NCBI GenBank assembly: GCA_937868485.1
Contig: CALMML010000322.1
Coordinates: 1 to 33,006, forward strand
DNA length: 33,006 bases
Direction: 5' to 3'
From: an uncultured Myxococcales bacterium
Lineage (GTDB): Bacteria; Myxococcota_A; Polyangia; Palsa-1104; JAEUJZ01
Under the pieces are notes generated by a model. It was given only the letters and a program-made list of their open reading frames with translations. It was not told the DNA's origin and did not search any database. Positions 1 through 8,477 of the stretch are shown one piece after another. The position numbers and the translations under genes were made by a program. The stretch's first letter is position 1. Every line of letters starts with the position of its first letter.

Positions 1-547
<547 letters not shown>

Positions 548-583
548 GGTTTGTCGTTCCTTACCGTAAGAGGAAGCTCTTCA

Positions 584-874
584 CTACCCGTCGATCACCG
601 CGATGAGATCTTCTTCGCGCATGATGAGGTGCTCCTCACCGTCGAACTTGATCTCAGTGCCGGCGTACTTGCCGAACAGCACGGTGTCGCCCGGCTTGAC
701 CTTCGGCGCGGCAATCGAGCCGTCATCGAGAACGCGGCCTTTGCCGACAGCCACCACGATGGCTTGGGTGGCCTTTTCCTTCGCACTGTCGGGGATATAC
801 AGCCCGCCAGCCGTCCGTTCCTCTTCGTTTTTCCGCTTGAGCAGTACTCGGTCATGCAGGGGACGAATCGCCAT
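584..874 (-). CDS. groES: GroES co-chaperonin
   Basis: Ten-kDa co-chaperonin that caps the GroEL cavity. The 96-residue product has the normal family length and begins [20 protein letters not shown]. The mobile loop that contacts GroEL spans about residues 17-33 ([13 protein letters not shown]), and the C-terminal half contains the conserved [17 protein letters not shown] and a final EDLIAVID. It sits between the fmdB-like gene (60 bases upstream) and groEL (36 bases downstream) on the same strand, the usual groES-groEL order. Heat-shock control by HrcA is inferred from the CIRCE element at the head of the operon. Confidence 0.98.
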   Translation of the reverse strand: MAIRPLHDRVLLKRKNEEERTAGGLYIPDSAKEKATQAIVVAVGKGRVLDDGSIAAPKVKPGDTVLFGKYAGTEIKFDGEEHLIMREEDLIAVIDG

Positions 875-934
875 CAGAATGCTCCTTCTTGGTTGTCTTT
901 GCTGTGGTGTAAGAGTCGTCGTTTCGTGAGAGCG

Positions 935-1240
935 CTACGTCGAGGAATCACCCGAAGACGAGCTTCCCGAGGAAGAATCGCTCGACTTGGACTCGCTCTC
1001 GTTGAGCTTTTGAGACAGCTTGTCGATGCGCTGGTTTTCCGTGCGGCCCGCCGAGCCCGCGCTTCCGTAGCCGTCCTTGTACCAGCCGCCGCCCTTGAGA
1101 TGAAAGGCTGGCGCGCTGATCAGTCGCTGAAGCTTGGGCTGCTTACACTGCGGACAGTCGGTAAGCGCTTTTTCGGTAATCCGCTGCGAGGTCTCGAAGG
1201 TGTGGCCGCAGCTCTGACACTCGTAGTCGTAATTTGGCAT
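935..1240 (-). CDS. FmdB-family small zinc-ribbon protein
   Basis: Small protein of 101 residues starting MPNYDYECQSCGHTFE. Cys8-x2-Cys11 and Cys29-x2-Cys32 form the zinc ribbon typical of the FmdB/CxxC_CxxC_SSSS family, and the C-terminus is a serine-rich tail (SSDSSSGSSSSGDSST), also usual for the family. The ATG at 1238-1240 is chosen over an upstream in-frame start at 1300 because homology begins there and GGAAGGG lies seven bases before it; the upstream start would also run into the promoter. The biochemical role of FmdB proteins is poorly defined; some were described as putative regulators. Being first gene of the groESL operon implies heat-shock co-expression. Confidence 0.9.
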   Translation of the reverse strand: MPNYDYECQSCGHTFETSQRITEKALTDCPQCKQPKLQRLISAPAFHLKGGGWYKDGYGSAGSAGRTENQRIDKLSQKLNESESKSSDSSSGSSSSGDSST

Positions 1241-1268
1241 GGTAGTACCCTTCCAAACGGCGCTGGTT

Positions 1269-1296
1269 ACGCTAAGTACGGGACGCGGAATGTCAA
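1269..1296 (-). promoter_or_regulatory. Sigma70-type promoter of the fmdB-groES-groEL operon
   Basis: Read on the minus strand, TTGACA (1291-1296) is a perfect -35 box, followed after 16 bases by TAGCGT (1269-1274) as a weak -10 box. Transcription would start near 1262, about 20 bases before the fmdB-like ATG. The -35 box overlaps the proximal CIRCE arm, which fits repression by HrcA. The -10 assignment is tentative. Confidence 0.6.
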
Positions 1297-1320
1297 GCAC
1301 TCAACCACGATGAGTGCTAA
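1294..1320. promoter_or_regulatory. CIRCE element (HrcA operator)
   Basis: Inverted repeat with the CIRCE geometry: arm CAAGCACTC (1294-1302), nine-base spacer (1303-1311), arm GAGTGCTAA (1312-1320). The second arm matches the consensus 9/9 and the first 7/9. CIRCE is the binding site of the heat-shock repressor HrcA and is typically found before groESL or dnaK operons. Here it lies before the fmdB-like gene, so the three genes form one heat-shock unit. A further partial half-site, AAGTGCTTG, lies at about 1332-1340. Confidence 0.9.
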
Positions 1321-1385
1321 CAGTTGTCGCGAAGTGCTTGATTTGCAGGAACTTGCACGCATTTTTTGTCCACCAAATCGAGCGC

Positions 1386-2867
1386 TCAGCGCAGCTCATG
1401 CGCGCCCAGGTCGTAGCCATCGCCTTTGGGCCGCAGCCCGCCGAAGTGATCGTTCCGAACGGACTCTTCCGTCGCACCTTTGTCGATGACATACATGCGA
1501 TTGTTCGGTGTGTTTAGCAGTCGCAGGCTCTGATCCAGGTCGGGAATCGCGCGAATCAAGCCTTCGCTGGGAGGCACGACGACGGTGCCATCGATCCCGA
1601 CGACAATGCGAGTGAGCCGACAGTCCCCCACAAACTGCGAGCCGAGCGGCTGACCGCTGCCGTCCACTTTCGCACTCATCGCGTTCTGGACGATGATTGA
1701 GCTTGCGATGCTGCGCGTCGTGGTTCCGCCGGTCTCACAGCGAATCGCACCGCCGTCGACACCTTTTTCGCCGTTGTTGAGCAGCGTGTTGTACGCAAAC
1801 AGGCCGCTGGTGCCCGCTGCGATGGCGACGCCGTGACCGCCCGTGCTCTGTCCGTTGCCGTTTGCGACGCTGTTGACGACGCGATACTGCTTGGTCTGAC
1901 TGCCGATGCGAAGACCGACGCTGCGGTTGCCCAAGATGCTCGACTGCTCGACGACCAAGCGGTTGCAGCCTTGCGCATCAATGCCGACGGAGCCGTTTTG
2001 AACGATGCTGCGCAAGACCCACAAGTTGCCGTCTTTGCCGCACAGGATGCCGCTCACATCGCCGCGCACGGTGACATCGCTGACGACCAGTGCGGTCTGG
2101 CTGCCGCTCACCGACAGGGAAGCCAGCTGCGCGGGACTTGTGGCATCGCGTCCCGGTCCGACGATGGTCGTGCGTCTTCCATCGCTGACGGAGATTCCGG
2201 TATACAGGCCGCTCGTCCGAGGCCGCACGACGACAAAGTCCGTCTTTCCAAGCGCGTCGCGGATTTCACAAAATGGCCTGTCGCTGTCGCCGGTAGCAGC
2301 GGGTCCGCCCCGAGGACAGCGATCCGCATCGACGAACACCACTTTGCTCTTTGGAACGCACTGACCGAGCTTGATGTCGGGAATGTCGACGAGTCCGCCG
2401 CCGAGGTTGCAGACCTGCGACTCGCTGCACTCGCTGTGTTTTTGGCATGCGCGACAAGAAAAGCTGGCGCCGTCGCAGATGGGCAAGATTCCGCCGGTGC
2501 AGTGCGCGTCGATGCGGCACTCTCCACAGCTTCCTTTGCGCGCGCCCGAGCGAATGCACGCGGCGATGTCTTTTTGGTTCTTGCGCTGGCACGCTTCGTC
2601 GGCAGCGTCGGGACTTGGCAAGACATCGCAGGCGACGCAGACTGCGCCGTTACAGACGGGACGATCGCTGACTACGCACTGCTCTGACGATGTACACGGC
2701 GTACCGGACTTGCGTCGACACTGGCGCGTTTCGGGATCGCAGTCCCCGCCGGGGCCGCAGAGCTCAGGGTTTTGTACGCAGTCCACCACCGTCGCGGGCG
2801 AGCTACAGCCAAGCGCGCCCATCAGCGTCGCAGACAGAGGCAGTATGGCAAGCCGCAGCAGATCCAT
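1386..2867 (-). CDS. Secreted cysteine-rich lipoprotein with right-handed beta-helix
   Basis: Predicted surface lipoprotein of 493 residues. The N-terminus is a lipoprotein signal peptide with the lipid-attachment Cys21 in GALGCSS. Residues 30-175 hold many closely spaced cysteines in repeated modules (for example CTSSEQCVVSDRPVCNG and CRIDAHCTGGILPICDG), resembling disulfide-rich modules common in myxobacterial exoproteins. Residues about 215-400 read as a parallel beta-helix with short Asn/Gly/Val-rich coils (VVEQSSILGNRSVGLRIGS, VVNSVANGNGQ, LFAYNTLLNNGEKG), a fold often used for polysaccharide binding or cleavage. The end, DYDLGAHEL, matches the usual end of such choice-of-anchor/beta-helix proteins. 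No catalytic residues can be assigned; substrate and activity are unknown. Confidence 0.85.
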   Translation of the reverse strand: MDLLRLAILPLSATLMGALGCSSPATVVDCVQNPELCGPGGDCDPETRQCRRKSGTPCTSSEQCVVSDRPVCNGAVCVACDVLPSPDAADEACQRKNQKDIAACIRSGARKGSCGECRIDAHCTGGILPICDGASFSCRACQKHSECSESQVCNLGGGLVDIPDIKLGQCVPKSKVVFVDADRCPRGGPAATGDSDRPFCEIRDALGKTDFVVVRPRTSGLYTGISVSDGRRTTIVGPGRDATSPAQLASLSVSGSQTALVVSDVTVRGDVSGILCGKDGNLWVLRSIVQNGSVGIDAQGCNRLVVEQSSILGNRSVGLRIGSQTKQYRVVNSVANGNGQSTGGHGVAIAAGTSGLFAYNTLLNNGEKGVDGGAIRCETGGTTTRSIASSIIVQNAMSAKVDGSGQPLGSQFVGDCRLTRIVVGIDGTVVVPPSEGLIRAIPDLDQSLRLLNTPNNRMYVIDKGATEESVRNDHFGGLRPKGDGYDLGAHELR

Positions 2868-2956
2868 GATTTCGCGCCACGGAAGCGCACAGGCTGCGGA
2901 GCGTAGGCAGCGTGACCAAGCAGTGTCAAGCGGCGAACCGACGACACGCGTCGAAG

Positions 2957-3868
2957 CTACGGACTCGGACGCGGCGACATTGGCACCCGAAAGCGATACA
3001 GGATGGGCACCGCCGGAAGCAGATCCATTTCTCCCTCGACGTAGCCATCGGTCCAGTTGTTGACGATCAGCGGCTGTCCCGACGGACCGAGCTTGTCCGA
3101 GACAATGCCCGCGTGATCAGCGCCCGCTTTGCTCGGAAACGTGTCGAGCAGCACCAAGTCTCCGGGCAGATACGGATCGTCTTTCTTTAGCTCGACGAAG
3201 TTCTGACGGAAATAGGGCAGCATCATGCGAATCCGACGGTGATCAATGTTGGCGTCGGGAGCTCGTTCCAGCGGATAGAGCTTCGGCTTGCGCAGCACGT
3301 CTTCGTGAATCCCACTTTGCAAGTCCCAGCCCGCGTTGCGCAGCGCTCGAATCAGCGTGTCGGTGCAGACCCCTTCTGTGCGTGGAACGTCGCCATTTGG
3401 ATAGCCAAGGCGTCGATAGTTCGACACGTAGGATGCGCGGTTTTCGCACAGCTTCTTGGCTCCGACCAGCACATCGAGCGTGTTGACGATGCCGTCTCCG
3501 TCGCGATCTTCATGCCGAGGCGGCGGACCCCACAGCACCTGCGGCGACTCGGGCAGCTTCGCGGAGATCTCATTTTGGGCAGGATGTTCCAACAGCGAGA
3601 GGATCTCACTGCGACGCGGCGACTTTGACAGCGACGAAAGCTTGTCTTCTCGCAGCGGATACGCCGACAGCGGCAGCGCGCCCTGAAACAGCGTCAGCAG
3701 ACGATGCACCGGATCGATTCTCACCGTCACAGCACCGTCGGAAACTTGCCAAGCTGGACAGCGCACCGTCACGCGCTCGCCCAAGTCTGGAAAGATGCCC
3801 TGATCAACCGTCCCCAAGACCAGCAAGGCCGTCAGTGTGGTCAGCATGCGCCCTCCAAATCGGTCCAC
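2957..3868 (-). CDS. Secreted DUF1287 (NlpC/P60-like fold) protein
   Basis: Protein of 303 residues with a hydrophobic N-terminal segment (residues 8-25), likely a signal peptide; Met8 is an alternative start. Residues about 145-300 match the DUF1287 family: GYPNGDVPRTEGVCTDTLIRA with Cys168, WDLQ-x3-HED, NIDHRR near 207-212, PGDLVLLD, and DHAGIVSD with His252. Cys168 and His252 fit the Cys/His pair of papain-like NlpC/P60-type enzymes, so a cell-wall hydrolase or amidase role is possible but unproven. Just before the domain, residues 121-132 (DRDGDGIVNTLD) form an EF-hand/dockerin-like calcium loop, unusual for this family. No neighbour indicates the function. Confidence 0.85.
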   Translation of the reverse strand: MDRFGGRMLTTLTALLVLGTVDQGIFPDLGERVTVRCPAWQVSDGAVTVRIDPVHRLLTLFQGALPLSAYPLREDKLSSLSKSPRRSEILSLLEHPAQNEISAKLPESPQVLWGPPPRHEDRDGDGIVNTLDVLVGAKKLCENRASYVSNYRRLGYPNGDVPRTEGVCTDTLIRALRNAGWDLQSGIHEDVLRKPKLYPLERAPDANIDHRRIRMMLPYFRQNFVELKKDDPYLPGDLVLLDTFPSKAGADHAGIVSDKLGPSGQPLIVNNWTDGYVEGEMDLLPAVPILYRFRVPMSPRPSP

Positions 3869-4070
3869 GCATCCAACGCAGCAGCGCAGCCGAAGATCTG
3901 GCGGGAAGGAACCTGCAGTTCGTCAGAGCCAACCACACTACGCGCAACCCACCCCGCGCCAAACACCAGTACGTTCTTCTAGCAACATCGATTTAAGTAA
4001 TATAGAAAACTTTATTTTATAGGATTATTGCTCAATCGCTCGTTGGTGTGCGCCAAGGGGAGGCTGGATC
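3869..4070. other. Divergent intergenic region with AT-rich promoter-like stretch
   Basis: About 200 bases separate two divergent genes. Positions roughly 3990-4025 are strikingly AT-rich in a GC-rich surrounding (TTTAAGTAATATAGAAAACT and onward), which suggests a promoter or UP-element region, but no clear -35/-10 pair can be fixed. AAGGGGAGG at 4055-4063 is the ribosome-binding site for the downstream GTG start at 4071. Confidence 0.45.
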
Positions 4071-6248
4071 GTGGTGACCAATTGTCGTTCGGGCTGGTTT
4101 TGGGCTGCAGCGCTGGCTGTCTCATGTTCAGCGAGCACTGCCGTCGCTCAGAACCGAGACAACTTTCGCAATGCAACCTTCGACATGCAGCTGTACCGGC
4201 CCGCGATGGACTCGCGTGGCTATGTGACGGTGAACTCGTCGAAGCTGCTCGGGCATCTCGACTTTTCGCTCGGGCTTCAGGGAACGTGGGCGTTTCAGCC
4301 ACTGAAGCTCCAGCTCGACGGAGGCTCGAACTACGGCGACGATCCGGCGGCCTCGGTAGTGACCAACACGCGGACGTTTACCGTCGACCACTTGGTGACA
4401 CCGCAGCTTCAGTTTGCCATCGGCCTGTTTAAGTGGGTCGAGCTTGGCATCGGCATTCCGCTCGGGCTGTCGATCGGAAAGCGGCAGCAGTGCGACGCCA
4501 ACGGTGAAAACTGCGGCGGATTTAACCAAGCAGCGGTCAGCGATCAGCTTCGCTACACCAAGGTGATGCTGTCGGACATCGCGCTGCATGCCAAAGTGCG
4601 CGTACTCGATCCGTCGAGCTTTCCCATTGGCATCGCGGCGCTGGTGTCAGCGTATTTCCCGATTTCCAAGTGGGCAGCGGACGACGGCTACAAGACGTTC
4701 CTCGGCGAAGACAACGTCACGCTGCGGCCTCAGCTGATCCTCGAAAGAGAATGGGGTGACTCGCGACGAATCCGCACCGCGATCAACGTCGGTGCCGTGG
4801 TTCGCTTCGGCAGCACCACGTTCACCGACATCGGCAAGAGCATCGCACTCGGCAGTGGTCAGCTGTGTTATCCGGCGGACAGCACCGCAGTGGGTGGCGA
4901 GTGCAATCCCGGCGTCACCTTCGGTGGAACCGGTCTCAGCCGCTCGGTCGGAACCCAGGTCACGTACGGCGTCTCGGCGGCGTTCGGTGTGGTGATGAAC
5001 CGACTCGACATTCTCGTCGAGGCATTCGGTTATGCCGACGTCACTGGCAATGCCAAGGCGTTCCCCGTCGAAGCACTCGGTGCGCTGAAGCTGTATCTGG
5101 CGAAAAATTCGTTCTTTTTGGCTGGCGCAGGCGCGGGTGTGTACGGAAACGGTGGCGAACAGACGGGAAGCCCGAAGGTCCGCGCGTTCCTTGGCTTCGT
5201 CTATGAGCCGCGTATCGGTGATCGCGATGGCGACGGAATCCGCGACAACATCGATCAGTGTCCCGACGAGCCCGAAGATCTCGACGGCTTCCAAGACGAA
5301 GACGGCTGCCCGGAGCTGGACAACGACAACGACGGAGTTCCCGACAGCAAAGACCGCTGTCCGAATGTCCCAGGAACCTGGGATAACAAGGGCTGCCCGA
5401 CGGATGCCGACAAGGACGGCGACGGGATTCCCGATAGCAAAGACAAGTGCCCCGACGATCCCGAAGATCGCGATGGCTGGGAAGACGACGACGGCTGCCC
5501 GGAACTCGACAACGATGGCGACGGCATTCCCGATCACCTCGACAAGTGTCCAAATGAGTCCGAGACGGTAAACGGCATCGACGACAAAGACGGATGTCCC
5601 GACGGTGAAGACACCGATAAAGATGGCATTCCCGACGCAGTCGATAAGTGTCCGTACGAGGCGGAAGACAAAGACGGCTTCGAGGATCAAGACGGCTGCC
5701 CCGAGGCTGACAACGACAAAGATCGCATTCTCGACAAGGACGACAAGTGCCCGAACGAGCCGGAGACCTACAACGGCTTCGACGACGGCGACGGCTGCCC
5801 CGACAAAGGCCGCGTAATGATGGAAGGCGGCAAGATCAACATCCTCGACAAGGTCTACTTCGAGACGGGCAAGGCCGTGATCAAGCCGGTCAGCTTCCCG
5901 ATTCTCGACGCAGTGGCCGCGACGCTGGTGGGCAATCCCGAGATCGAGCTGCTCGAAATCCAAGGTCATGCCGATGAGCGCGGCGACGACAACGCGAACC
6001 TGCGCCTGACGGCTGCGCGGACTCAGTCGGTGAAAGCGTATCTGGAAAAGAAAGGCGTGGCCGGAAACCGACTGGTTGCAAACGGATACGGTGAGACCAA
6101 ACCTGTTTGTACTGAGTCCAACGAAGAGTGCTGGGAAAAGAACCGTCGCGTCGAGTTCGTAATCCTCAAGCCCGCAGCGCCCGGAGCCAGCCCGCCAAGC
6201 CCGCCGCCACAGCCGCAGCTCAAGCCAAGCAAGGGCAAGAAGAAGTAG
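4071..6248 (+). CDS. OmpA-family outer-membrane protein with thrombospondin type 3 repeats
   Basis: Large OmpA-like protein of 725 residues that links outer membrane and peptidoglycan. A GTG start at 4071 is supported by AAGGGGAGG seven bases upstream and by a signal peptide ending near STAVA|QN (residue 25). Residues about 30-380 are a beta-rich, probably barrel-forming region. Residues 384-585 carry at least five calcium-binding TSP3 units of the type DxDxDGIxDxxDxCPxxPE (DRDGDGIRDNIDQCPDEPED and relatives). Residues about 590-697 form the OmpA C-terminal peptidoglycan-binding domain (VYFETGKAVI, IQGHADERGDD-x-NLRLTAAR, NRRVEFVIL). The tail is Pro/Lys-rich. This architecture is common in Myxococcota and related groups. 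One repeat (DNDKDRILDKDD) has lost its usual glycine. Confidence 0.93.
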   Translation: MVTNCRSGWFWAAALAVSCSASTAVAQNRDNFRNATFDMQLYRPAMDSRGYVTVNSSKLLGHLDFSLGLQGTWAFQPLKLQLDGGSNYGDDPAASVVTNTRTFTVDHLVTPQLQFAIGLFKWVELGIGIPLGLSIGKRQQCDANGENCGGFNQAAVSDQLRYTKVMLSDIALHAKVRVLDPSSFPIGIAALVSAYFPISKWAADDGYKTFLGEDNVTLRPQLILEREWGDSRRIRTAINVGAVVRFGSTTFTDIGKSIALGSGQLCYPADSTAVGGECNPGVTFGGTGLSRSVGTQVTYGVSAAFGVVMNRLDILVEAFGYADVTGNAKAFPVEALGALKLYLAKNSFFLAGAGAGVYGNGGEQTGSPKVRAFLGFVYEPRIGDRDGDGIRDNIDQCPDEPEDLDGFQDEDGCPELDNDNDGVPDSKDRCPNVPGTWDNKGCPTDADKDGDGIPDSKDKCPDDPEDRDGWEDDDGCPELDNDGDGIPDHLDKCPNESETVNGIDDKDGCPDGEDTDKDGIPDAVDKCPYEAEDKDGFEDQDGCPEADNDKDRILDKDDKCPNEPETYNGFDDGDGCPDKGRVMMEGGKINILDKVYFETGKAVIKPVSFPILDAVAATLVGNPEIELLEIQGHADERGDDNANLRLTAARTQSVKAYLEKKGVAGNRLVANGYGETKPVCTESNEECWEKNRRVEFVILKPAAPGASPPSPPPQPQLKPSKGKKK

Positions 6249-6362
6249 CCTCATTTTTCTCACCCAGGTTCGCGCGCACGACCTACACTCTGTGTGGCGC
6301 GGCCCGGGCCCCCGTCCATCGAGGCAGGGGGATCTGGCAAGCAGTCCGCGTCAGCGACGAAC

Positions 6363-7739
6363 ATGCTGGGAAACCTGCTCAGGCCAGACATCGAAAAGAT
6401 GATTCGGGATAAGGACTGGAAACACCTGCGCCAAGAGTTTGCGCAGCTGGATCCGTCCGATCTGGCCGAGATCTTGGAAGAATTTCCACTGCAAGACGCG
6501 GCGCTGGTGTTTCGGATTCTGCCAAGAGACGCAGCGGCGGTGATCTTTGAATACCTGCCGCTGGAGCTGCAAACCAAGCTGGTGCAGAGCCTGGCCGACG
6601 AGCAGCTGGTGAACGTCGTCAACGCGATGGCGCCAGACGATCGGACGCGACTTCTCGAAGAGCTGCCACCGGAAGTGACCAAGCGCGTGCTTGGCAGCCT
6701 GACGCCGAGTGAGCTGAAGATCGCGCGACAGCTGCTCGGTTATCCCGAAGACTCCGCCGGGCGCTACATGACGCCCGAGTACGTCGCGGTTCGTCCCGAC
6801 ATGACCGCGGCGGAAGCGCTGGCCTACATTCGGAAGCACGGCAAAGGCGCAGAGACGCTGAACGTCATCTATGTCACCGACGAAAAAGGTCGACTGCTGA
6901 GCGATCTGCGGCTGGCGGCGCTGGTGATGGCGCAACCGACGACGAAGATCGAAGATCTGAGCGACGGTCAGATGTTCAACATCCCGGCCACGGCGGATCG
7001 GGAAGAGTTCGTCGCTGCGTTTGAAAAGTACGATCGCGTCGCGCTGCCCGTCACGGACTCCAAAGGCGTGATGCTGGGCATCATCACCATCGACGACGTG
7101 CTCGATGTAGCCGAAGCAGAGGCGACGGAAGACATCCAGAAGCTCGGCGGTATGCAAGCCCTGGAAGCGCCGTATATGGACAGCCCGTTTGTGGACATGA
7201 TCAAGAAGCGCGCGGGCTGGCTGCTGGTGCTGTTCTTCGGCGAGATGTTCACCGCGACGGCGATGGCGTTCTTCGAAGGAGAGATCAAGCGCGCGGTGGT
7301 GCTGGCGCTGTTTATTCCGCTCATCATCTCGTCGGGTGGTAACTCGGGCTCGCAGGCAACGTCGCTGATCATTCGGTCACTGGCGGTGCGAGAGCTGGAG
7401 CTGTCCGACTGGGTGCGCGTCATGCGCCGAGAGATCCTGTCCGGCATCGTGCTCGGATCGATCCTCGGGATCGTCGGATTTTTGCGGATTGTGCTGTGGC
7501 CGTCTCGAGTGGCTGTCTACGGACCACACTTTGTCCAAGTCGCGGTGGTGGTTTCGATCAGCTTGGTCGGCGTGGTGATGTTTGGAACGCTGGTTGGATC
7601 GATGCTGCCGTTTTTGCTGCGACGACTGGGGCTTGATCCAGCGGCGGCTTCGGCCCCGTTTGTGGCGACGCTGGTCGACGTAAGTGGTCTGGTCATCTAC
7701 TTCACAGCCGCTTCGATCGTGCTACGCGGGCTGTTGTGA
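6363..7739 (+). CDS. mgtE: MgtE-family magnesium channel/transporter
   Basis: Inner-membrane Mg2+ channel. Starting at the ATG at 6363 the product has 458 residues, the normal MgtE length; an in-frame GTG at 6294 would add 23 low-complexity residues, and neither start has a strong ribosome-binding site. Domains in order: superhelical MgtE N domain (about 20-125, LDPSDLAEILEEFP, LPRDAAAVIFEYLP), a CBS pair (about 125-255, GRYMTPEYVAVRPDMT and IITIDDVLDV), and a membrane domain from about 285. The pore signatures are visible: PLIISSGGNSGSQATSLIIR and LGLDPAAASAPFVATLVDVS. The cytosolic domains normally act as the Mg2+ sensor gating the pore. It lies 114 bases after the OmpA gene and 91 before the UspA gene. 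Confidence 0.95.
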   Translation: MLGNLLRPDIEKMIRDKDWKHLRQEFAQLDPSDLAEILEEFPLQDAALVFRILPRDAAAVIFEYLPLELQTKLVQSLADEQLVNVVNAMAPDDRTRLLEELPPEVTKRVLGSLTPSELKIARQLLGYPEDSAGRYMTPEYVAVRPDMTAAEALAYIRKHGKGAETLNVIYVTDEKGRLLSDLRLAALVMAQPTTKIEDLSDGQMFNIPATADREEFVAAFEKYDRVALPVTDSKGVMLGIITIDDVLDVAEAEATEDIQKLGGMQALEAPYMDSPFVDMIKKRAGWLLVLFFGEMFTATAMAFFEGEIKRAVVLALFIPLIISSGGNSGSQATSLIIRSLAVRELELSDWVRVMRREILSGIVLGSILGIVGFLRIVLWPSRVAVYGPHFVQVAVVVSISLVGVVMFGTLVGSMLPFLLRRLGLDPAAASAPFVATLVDVSGLVIYFTAASIVLRGLL

Positions 7740-7830
7740 TGCGGGCTCAGACGATGGACCAAGTTTCTTCCGAGCGACAAGGCAAACGGAGTACCTTGTT
7801 GCTAGCAGTTGCACTTCTAGGAGGCATGGC

Positions 7831-8472
7831 ATGAGTTCCGGCAAGATGAATATCCTGGTCGGCGTCGACTTTAGCGATACCTCGGCGGTGGCGATGTACC
7901 ACGCGCTGGCGCTGGCCGAACGAACCAGCGCGGTGCTGCATCTCGCGCACATTGTGCCCGGTGACATCGAGATCCCGACGGATCTGGGCATGAACCTTCC
8001 GCCTGAGCTGACCGAGGTCAAAGAGGCGCGGACGCGTCTAGAGCGGATGCGCGCGATGATCGGCGGCAAGGTCGATGTCGAGCTGCACCTGCGCTCGGGT
8101 CAGGCGGTAGACACGATGCTAAAGCTCATCAAAGAGCTAAAGCCCGATCTCGTGGTCGTCGGAAGCCATGGTCGCGGAGCGATGCTGCGGCTGCTGATTG
8201 GCAGTGTGTCGATGCAGCTCACCAAGCGCAGCCCGATTCCGGTGCTGGTGGTGCCTGCGCCGGGTCGCGAAGCCGAAGCGGACAAGCCCGAGCCCAAAGT
8301 GGAACAAGCGGCGGATGCGGGTCTACCGTCGATCGGTCAGGCTGCCGGTGAAATCAGCGAGCAGTCGCACGAATATCGCGGTCTGTCGGGCAGCATGTCG
8401 AGCGGCGTCGGAACGTCTCCAGGCGGAGTCTCGGGCGTCGACGTAAACCCCGAGCTGCGCGTCCGCTACTAA
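7831..8472 (+). CDS. UspA-family universal stress protein
   Basis: Single-domain universal stress protein of 213 residues. The ATG at 7831 is preceded by TAGGAGG six bases upstream. The UspA fold is seen from NILVGVDFSDTSAVAMYHAL (Walker-like strand and Asp13) to GSHGRGAMLRLLIGSVS, the ATP-binding glycine motif G-x2-G-x9-GS, followed by SPIPVLVVP. The family binds ATP or cAMP-like ligands and is induced by stress. The C-terminal 70 residues after VVPAPGRE are an atypical low-complexity Gly/Ser/Glu-rich tail, predicted disordered, which makes this protein longer than the usual 140-150 residues. It could be co-transcribed with mgtE. It converges on the deacetylase gene with only five bases between stop codons. 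Confidence 0.93.
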   Translation: MSSGKMNILVGVDFSDTSAVAMYHALALAERTSAVLHLAHIVPGDIEIPTDLGMNLPPELTEVKEARTRLERMRAMIGGKVDVELHLRSGQAVDTMLKLIKELKPDLVVVGSHGRGAMLRLLIGSVSMQLTKRSPIPVLVVPAPGREAEADKPEPKVEQAADAGLPSIGQAAGEISEQSHEYRGLSGSMSSGVGTSPGGVSGVDVNPELRVRY

Positions 8473-8477
8473 GCGCC

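Noticed and set aside
4647-6263. 538-codon minus-strand frame opposite the OmpA/TSP3 gene
   Set aside because: Shadow of the repetitive Asp/Gly codons on the plus strand; the repeats in it mirror the TSP3 units.
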